A DNA stretch of 58,894 nt from Bin55 sp028819195. Its GTDB lineage: Bacteria; Pseudomonadota; Gammaproteobacteria; Pseudomonadales; Azotimanducaceae. Under the pieces are notes generated by a model. The model was not told where the DNA came from, did no database searches, and worked only from the letters and a program-made list of their open reading frames with translations. The stretch is from the NCBI GenBank assembly GCA_028819195.1, contig JAPPMF010000016.1, forward strand, positions 1-58,894, given 5' to 3'. The translations under genes were made by a program, and so were the position numbers. Positions 55,509 through 58,894 of this stretch are shown piece by piece (position 1 is the stretch's first letter; each line of letters starts with the position of its first letter).

Positions 55509-56555
55509 TCAATTGTTCGATAAGATCAAACTCAGCAATGATCGGTGAATCCCTCGCCAATCTTGAGCAAGATCGATACTTCGGGCTTTTACTGAAAATC
55601 CGTCTAAAGTTAAATCAACATTGACGGATTCTTGGACAGTTGGATAGAGCAACATACCTTCGTGTCGTGGTGGTCCAGGGAGAGTCAATTCTCGATGCCT
55701 CAGATAGGTCATGATTTGGTACAAATGATCTGAATGTAACTTCTCACCAACTCTTCCCCCAAATGTGTCTTTGTAGTATTTGGTATCAATGATGATACGA
55801 CGGTTCTTATTTTCGAGAATAACGTCTGCTTCCATTATCGGCAACCATTTAAGGTTTTGTTGGTCTGAACCAAGATCGTTCCAACGAATTTGTCTAGTGC
55901 GGTTGACGGAAAATTTTGGTAATTCTCGGCGGAAAAATGAAACCACAAAATCTTCAAACAGTTTATGCATTCGTTCTTCTGTAAATTCTTTAAATGTATT
56001 CTGTCCAGCAGATTCGTCAATCAATATTTGTTCATAGAGCAAGAGACAAATATCAAGAATTAATCGGTAATACCGTCGGTTTCGGTCTAGTCGCACTTTA
56101 CTGAACGATTGCCGATTCAAATTAAATATCTGTATACCTGCAAGAGCACGATACGCTTTGACGACATCTGATCGGATGTCTTTGTCTAATCCTTCAACCC
56201 GTAATAACTGGTATAAAGTGGACCGTACAATCTGATTATGGACAACATCATGAGAAAGTTCCTGGAATTCACAGGCTACTCGTCCTCGAACTCTTAATGC
56301 TCGTTTCACCATTTGCGAAACTTTGACTTTTCCGCGAATACCGACTAAGTCTTCCAGTTGATCAATGTAGTCTTGATCTAAGCCTGTACGCAATAAGTGA
56401 AAAACACCGGCGGTCAGCATTTTTCCAAAGAGGTCATGAACCGCATCGCACTGTTCTAGTTCGTTTAAGCGAATCAGATTCAGTTCCTGCGCATGTTCCC
56501 AAACGTAGCAAAACAGGTAGTAGATGTTTGCTATGGGAATCTTTCTTTCGTTCAC
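55509..56555 (-). CDS. mcrC: McrC-family restriction nuclease subunit
   Basis: This 348-aa McrC homologue supplies the nuclease of a modification-dependent (type IV) restriction system. The N-terminus MNERKIPIANIYYLFCYVWEHA is typical. The PD-(D/E)xK catalytic core is visible as EADVILENKNRRIIIDTKYYK at about 241-262. GTG 56555 overlaps the mcrB stop by 4 nt, matching the coupled production expected for a complex of one McrC with two McrB hexamers. Confidence 0.92.
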   Translation of the reverse strand: MNERKIPIANIYYLFCYVWEHAQELNLIRLNELEQCDAVHDLFGKMLTAGVFHLLRTGLDQDYIDQLEDLVGIRGKVKVSQMVKRALRVRGRVACEFQELSHDVVHNQIVRSTLYQLLRVEGLDKDIRSDVVKAYRALAGIQIFNLNRQSFSKVRLDRNRRYYRLILDICLLLYEQILIDESAGQNTFKEFTEERMHKLFEDFVVSFFRRELPKFSVNRTRQIRWNDLGSDQQNLKWLPIMEADVILENKNRRIIIDTKYYKDTFGGRVGEKLHSDHLYQIMTYLRHRELTLPGPPRHEGMLLYPTVQESVNVDLTLDGFSVKARSIDLAQDWRGIHRSLLSLILSNN

Positions 56556-58801
56556 TTTTTCAGTGCTTGTATAGCGTCCTTCACTTCTTCTTCAGAGCGG
56601 TCAAACCAATATTCTCTTAACAGTGGAGCGATTTGAGTGTCGATGATGTTTAGATACCAGCTATCGTTAACGGTAGTCTCTGCGTCTGGTTCTGGTACGA
56701 AGTAACTGTGACCTACTTGAAATCCAGCTCCGAGTTCCTTATCTTCCGTGATCTGTTTGTTTAACTCCGTTAGATTTAAACAAATTCGACTGATCAGGTT
56801 CGATTCACCTCCCAACGCTTCAAAATATCGCGTGAATTTTTCAGTACTTTCCACCGAACTGAAAGCAGGTTGAATGGTTTCGAAAGCAAATCTCCTCCGA
56901 AGTGCATAGTCCACCATAGCTAACGATCGATCGGCTGTATTCATCAATCCAAGAATGTACAAATTCTCCGGGACATAAAAAGTAGCATCTGGATCTCCGG
57001 AAGTTAATGCAACCGCATATTCTTGATTTCGTTTGTCGGCTTCGATTAGCATCAGTAATTCACCAAAAATCCTTGAAAGGTTCCCGCGATTGATTTCATC
57101 GATAATGAACACAAACTTTCGCTCGGGATGTTGTCGAGCAAGTTCACAAAATTTCAAAAATACTCCGTCCCGTAATTCAAACCCTCCAGACTCTGTCGGT
57201 CTCCATCCTTGAACGAAATCTTCGTAAGAATAGGACTGATGAAACTGAACTAGTTTTATTCGTCTTGAATCCTTCTCACCCATTAAAGTCCAAGCCAGTC
57301 GTCTCGCAATAAATGTTTTTCCAACTCCTGGTGGACCTTGAAGAATTACGTTCTTGCGCGCTTCAACTGATTGCAGGATTCGATCCAATTTTTTAGCTTC
57401 AACAAACACGCCTTTCGACAGATCTGCAAAACTATATTCCGATTTTCTTGGTGCATTGACTTGCATTAAGTTGGCAGCAAATCTCAGTAGACTTTCGTAC
57501 TTGTTTGGATTTGCGAGCGTTAGTGTTTTTCGGGGCATCGGATGATCATAAATCTTGGGTTCGCTCAGTTCATGCCACTCGGCTTTACGAGCATGCCAAC
57601 CTGCCTCGTTCTTATCCAAGAAATATTCACCAGTCACTTTTCCCCATCCGATAAATTGTCGTCTTCCGTGCTTCGCGAAAATGTAATCGCCAAGCTGAAC
57701 TTCTTTATAAAACTGCCAAAGAGCTAAAGCTGGCACCGACGGTTGCTTGTTACTATTTAGCTCTTGCAATTTCGTAAGAATCTCGTCTTTGGAAGAGTAT
57801 TGATGCAAGTCTCCAATTTCATTGCTGTATCCAATTCTCACAAGACCAGATCGCAGAAATTCTTTCCAATATCGCGCCTCTGAGCCAGGAGCTATTACCC
57901 ATACGTTCGCTGTACCAAACCACGCCGTGTACCACGGTGGAAATTTTTCCTTTGGATCCTTTGGTTCTGGTTTGTGTTGCCATCGCTCCTTATATGGAGA
58001 CTCGTAGTAATTGACGTAATTAGTTGGAGGATTTTCCTCTTTTCCAAGTCTTTGCGAAATCGCATGCAGGCGCTTATCAACTTCAAGGAGCGTTAAGCTG
58101 TTGAGAGTATCAGTATCAATACTTGGTTCAGTGAATGCTAGTACGATTTGACGTTTATGTTGTGATGAATTGTTGTCAAAGAATTCATCTGGAAAAAGTA
58201 GGTGCAATACGATGTGTCGAAACAAACAACGTTGACTATCCGGTTGCGCATCTAACCATGCGCCAAATTCCCAAGCTTCGGCAGTATTTTGTACTTGTCT
58301 CTGCCGCGACAATTTGTTCCACTCGCACATTACAAGCACGATAAAATTGAACTCTTTCCATAGTTTAGCGAGATACCATACTCCAGGAGGAATAGGACCT
58401 AATTCTAATACGGGTCCTAGGCTAGAGTGCTCTCGTGGAAATGGAACTTTGCTCCAAGTCCAGATCTCTTGGATGATGTTGTATTTGTGTGGTCGACTCA
58501 CCGCCGTCGTTTTGACTCCTAGGTAGTACAGCCACAAGATTTCGGCTGCCAAGCATATAACTTCGTCAGTAGCGTCGGCGATTTGAAATTTCAGTTTTTC
58601 TACGAACGTTCCTTGACCTAAAATAGGGTTCTCGACCACTAGTTTTTGTAGTGTTTCAAAATTTTCCATGCTCCAAAGTGGAAGATCGCTAAGTATTGAA
58701 CCTCCTTTAATTAAACATCGATCTTTCCATAAATTCACATGTTTATACAAGACTGGATTGTCCTGTGGAGACCCGGTATAAGCTGAGGACGATTGTTCCA
58801 T
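56552..58801 (-). CDS. mcrB: McrB-family GTPase/ATPase with long N-terminal DNA-recognition region
   Basis: This 749-aa AAA+ motor has Walker A GPPGVGKTF at about 488-496, Walker B FVFIIDEINRGNLSRIFGELL at about 562-582, and the NTADRSLAMVDYALRRRF block at about 620. These identify the McrB NTPase. Residues before about 430 are unlike the short E. coli McrB recognition domain. The first about 300 are unrecognised. A segment at about 370-395 (GDYIFAKHGRRQFIGWGKVTGEYF) looks EVE/PUA-like, a fold that reads modified bases. It may therefore restrict DNA carrying a modification other than the classic one. ATG 58801; about 90 nt of upstream sequence is visible. Confidence 0.9.
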   Translation of the reverse strand: MEQSSSAYTGSPQDNPVLYKHVNLWKDRCLIKGGSILSDLPLWSMENFETLQKLVVENPILGQGTFVEKLKFQIADATDEVICLAAEILWLYYLGVKTTAVSRPHKYNIIQEIWTWSKVPFPREHSSLGPVLELGPIPPGVWYLAKLWKEFNFIVLVMCEWNKLSRQRQVQNTAEAWEFGAWLDAQPDSQRCLFRHIVLHLLFPDEFFDNNSSQHKRQIVLAFTEPSIDTDTLNSLTLLEVDKRLHAISQRLGKEENPPTNYVNYYESPYKERWQHKPEPKDPKEKFPPWYTAWFGTANVWVIAPGSEARYWKEFLRSGLVRIGYSNEIGDLHQYSSKDEILTKLQELNSNKQPSVPALALWQFYKEVQLGDYIFAKHGRRQFIGWGKVTGEYFLDKNEAGWHARKAEWHELSEPKIYDHPMPRKTLTLANPNKYESLLRFAANLMQVNAPRKSEYSFADLSKGVFVEAKKLDRILQSVEARKNVILQGPPGVGKTFIARRLAWTLMGEKDSRRIKLVQFHQSYSYEDFVQGWRPTESGGFELRDGVFLKFCELARQHPERKFVFIIDEINRGNLSRIFGELLMLIEADKRNQEYAVALTSGDPDATFYVPENLYILGLMNTADRSLAMVDYALRRRFAFETIQPAFSSVESTEKFTRYFEALGGESNLISRICLNLTELNKQITEDKELGAGFQVGHSYFVPEPDAETTVNDSWYLNIIDTQIAPLLREYWFDRSEEEVKDAIQALKK

Positions 58802-58894
58802 AGATCTTAAATTTGGTTGATTGAGGTAGCGGTGGAGATTTTAAGGAATGTGTGTATAAATTGATTGAGACAATAAATTTGAAAAAAATTTAGT

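Noticed and set aside
1..58894. CRISPR arrays, tRNA/rRNA genes and insertion sequences
   Set aside because: No direct-repeat array, cloverleaf, ribosomal RNA segment or intact transposase with terminal repeats was recognised on reading both strands.

Overview
The window looks like a chromosomal segment of an AT-rich, Gram-negative gammaproteobacterium. The evidence is a type II secretion system, a TonB-dependent heme receptor with a Fur-like box, an E. coli-type PyrB, the ETF/ETF-QO pair, a 67K-type SppA, YbdK and glutathione reductase. A marine or Arenicella-like lineage is a guess from overall style only. No rRNA, tRNA, CRISPR array or complete insertion sequence was seen.

Layout. (1) 1-7001, minus strand: four tandem paralogues of a membrane-anchored, helical-repeat protein of about 650 residues. 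One is cut by the window edge. (2) 7.0-11.0 kb: an accessory patch of different texture with long non-coding flanks. It holds a secreted Gly-rich protein, a frame-disrupted HExxH protein and a membrane-anchored 473-aa protein of unknown function. (3) 11.0-18.6 kb, minus: type II secretion genes gspE-F-G-H-I-J-K-L-M, without gspC, gspD or gspN. (4) 18.8-24.8 kb: pyrB, etfBA, ETF-QO and moaA, with a 13-bp-arm inverted repeat between the divergent etfB and ETF-QO. (5) 24.9-27.4 kb: a NatAB-like ABC exporter. (6) 27.6-33.0 kb, plus: a heme-uptake operon (Fur-like box, TonB receptor, HmuT, HmuU, HmuV, IsdG-like heme monooxygenase). (7) 33.4-38.8 kb, minus: a stand-alone MurF-like ligase, a ureohydrolase and an M16 peptidase. 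(8) 39.6-51.9 kb: sppA, ybdK, a PYROXD2-like flavoprotein, an AGCS symporter, an SRPBCC protein with gor, mmsA, and a gamma-glutamyltranspeptidase homologue. (9) 52.0-58.8 kb, minus: a giant ABC-2-permease/M1-like/golvesin-like fusion and an McrBC-type restriction pair.

How the genes work together. The heme cluster is a self-contained route from outer-membrane capture through ABC import to heme cleavage. EtfAB and ETF-QO pass electrons from flavin dehydrogenases to quinone. gor, ybdK and the GGT homologue all concern gamma-glutamyl thiols. The secreted proteins beside the T2SS could be its cargo, but this rests on position and signal peptides only.

The most unusual signals are these. The tandem helical-repeat paralogue array has no recognised function. 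Three genes (gspJ, gor and the permease fusion) have a conserved N-terminus that runs upstream of any ATG, GTG or TTG and meets a near-cognate codon (ACG, ATT, ATA) exactly 7 nt after a Shine-Dalgarno-like motif. The permease/M1-like/golvesin-like fusion is unusual in architecture. The HExxH gene next to the T2SS is broken in a way that includes an A8 run.
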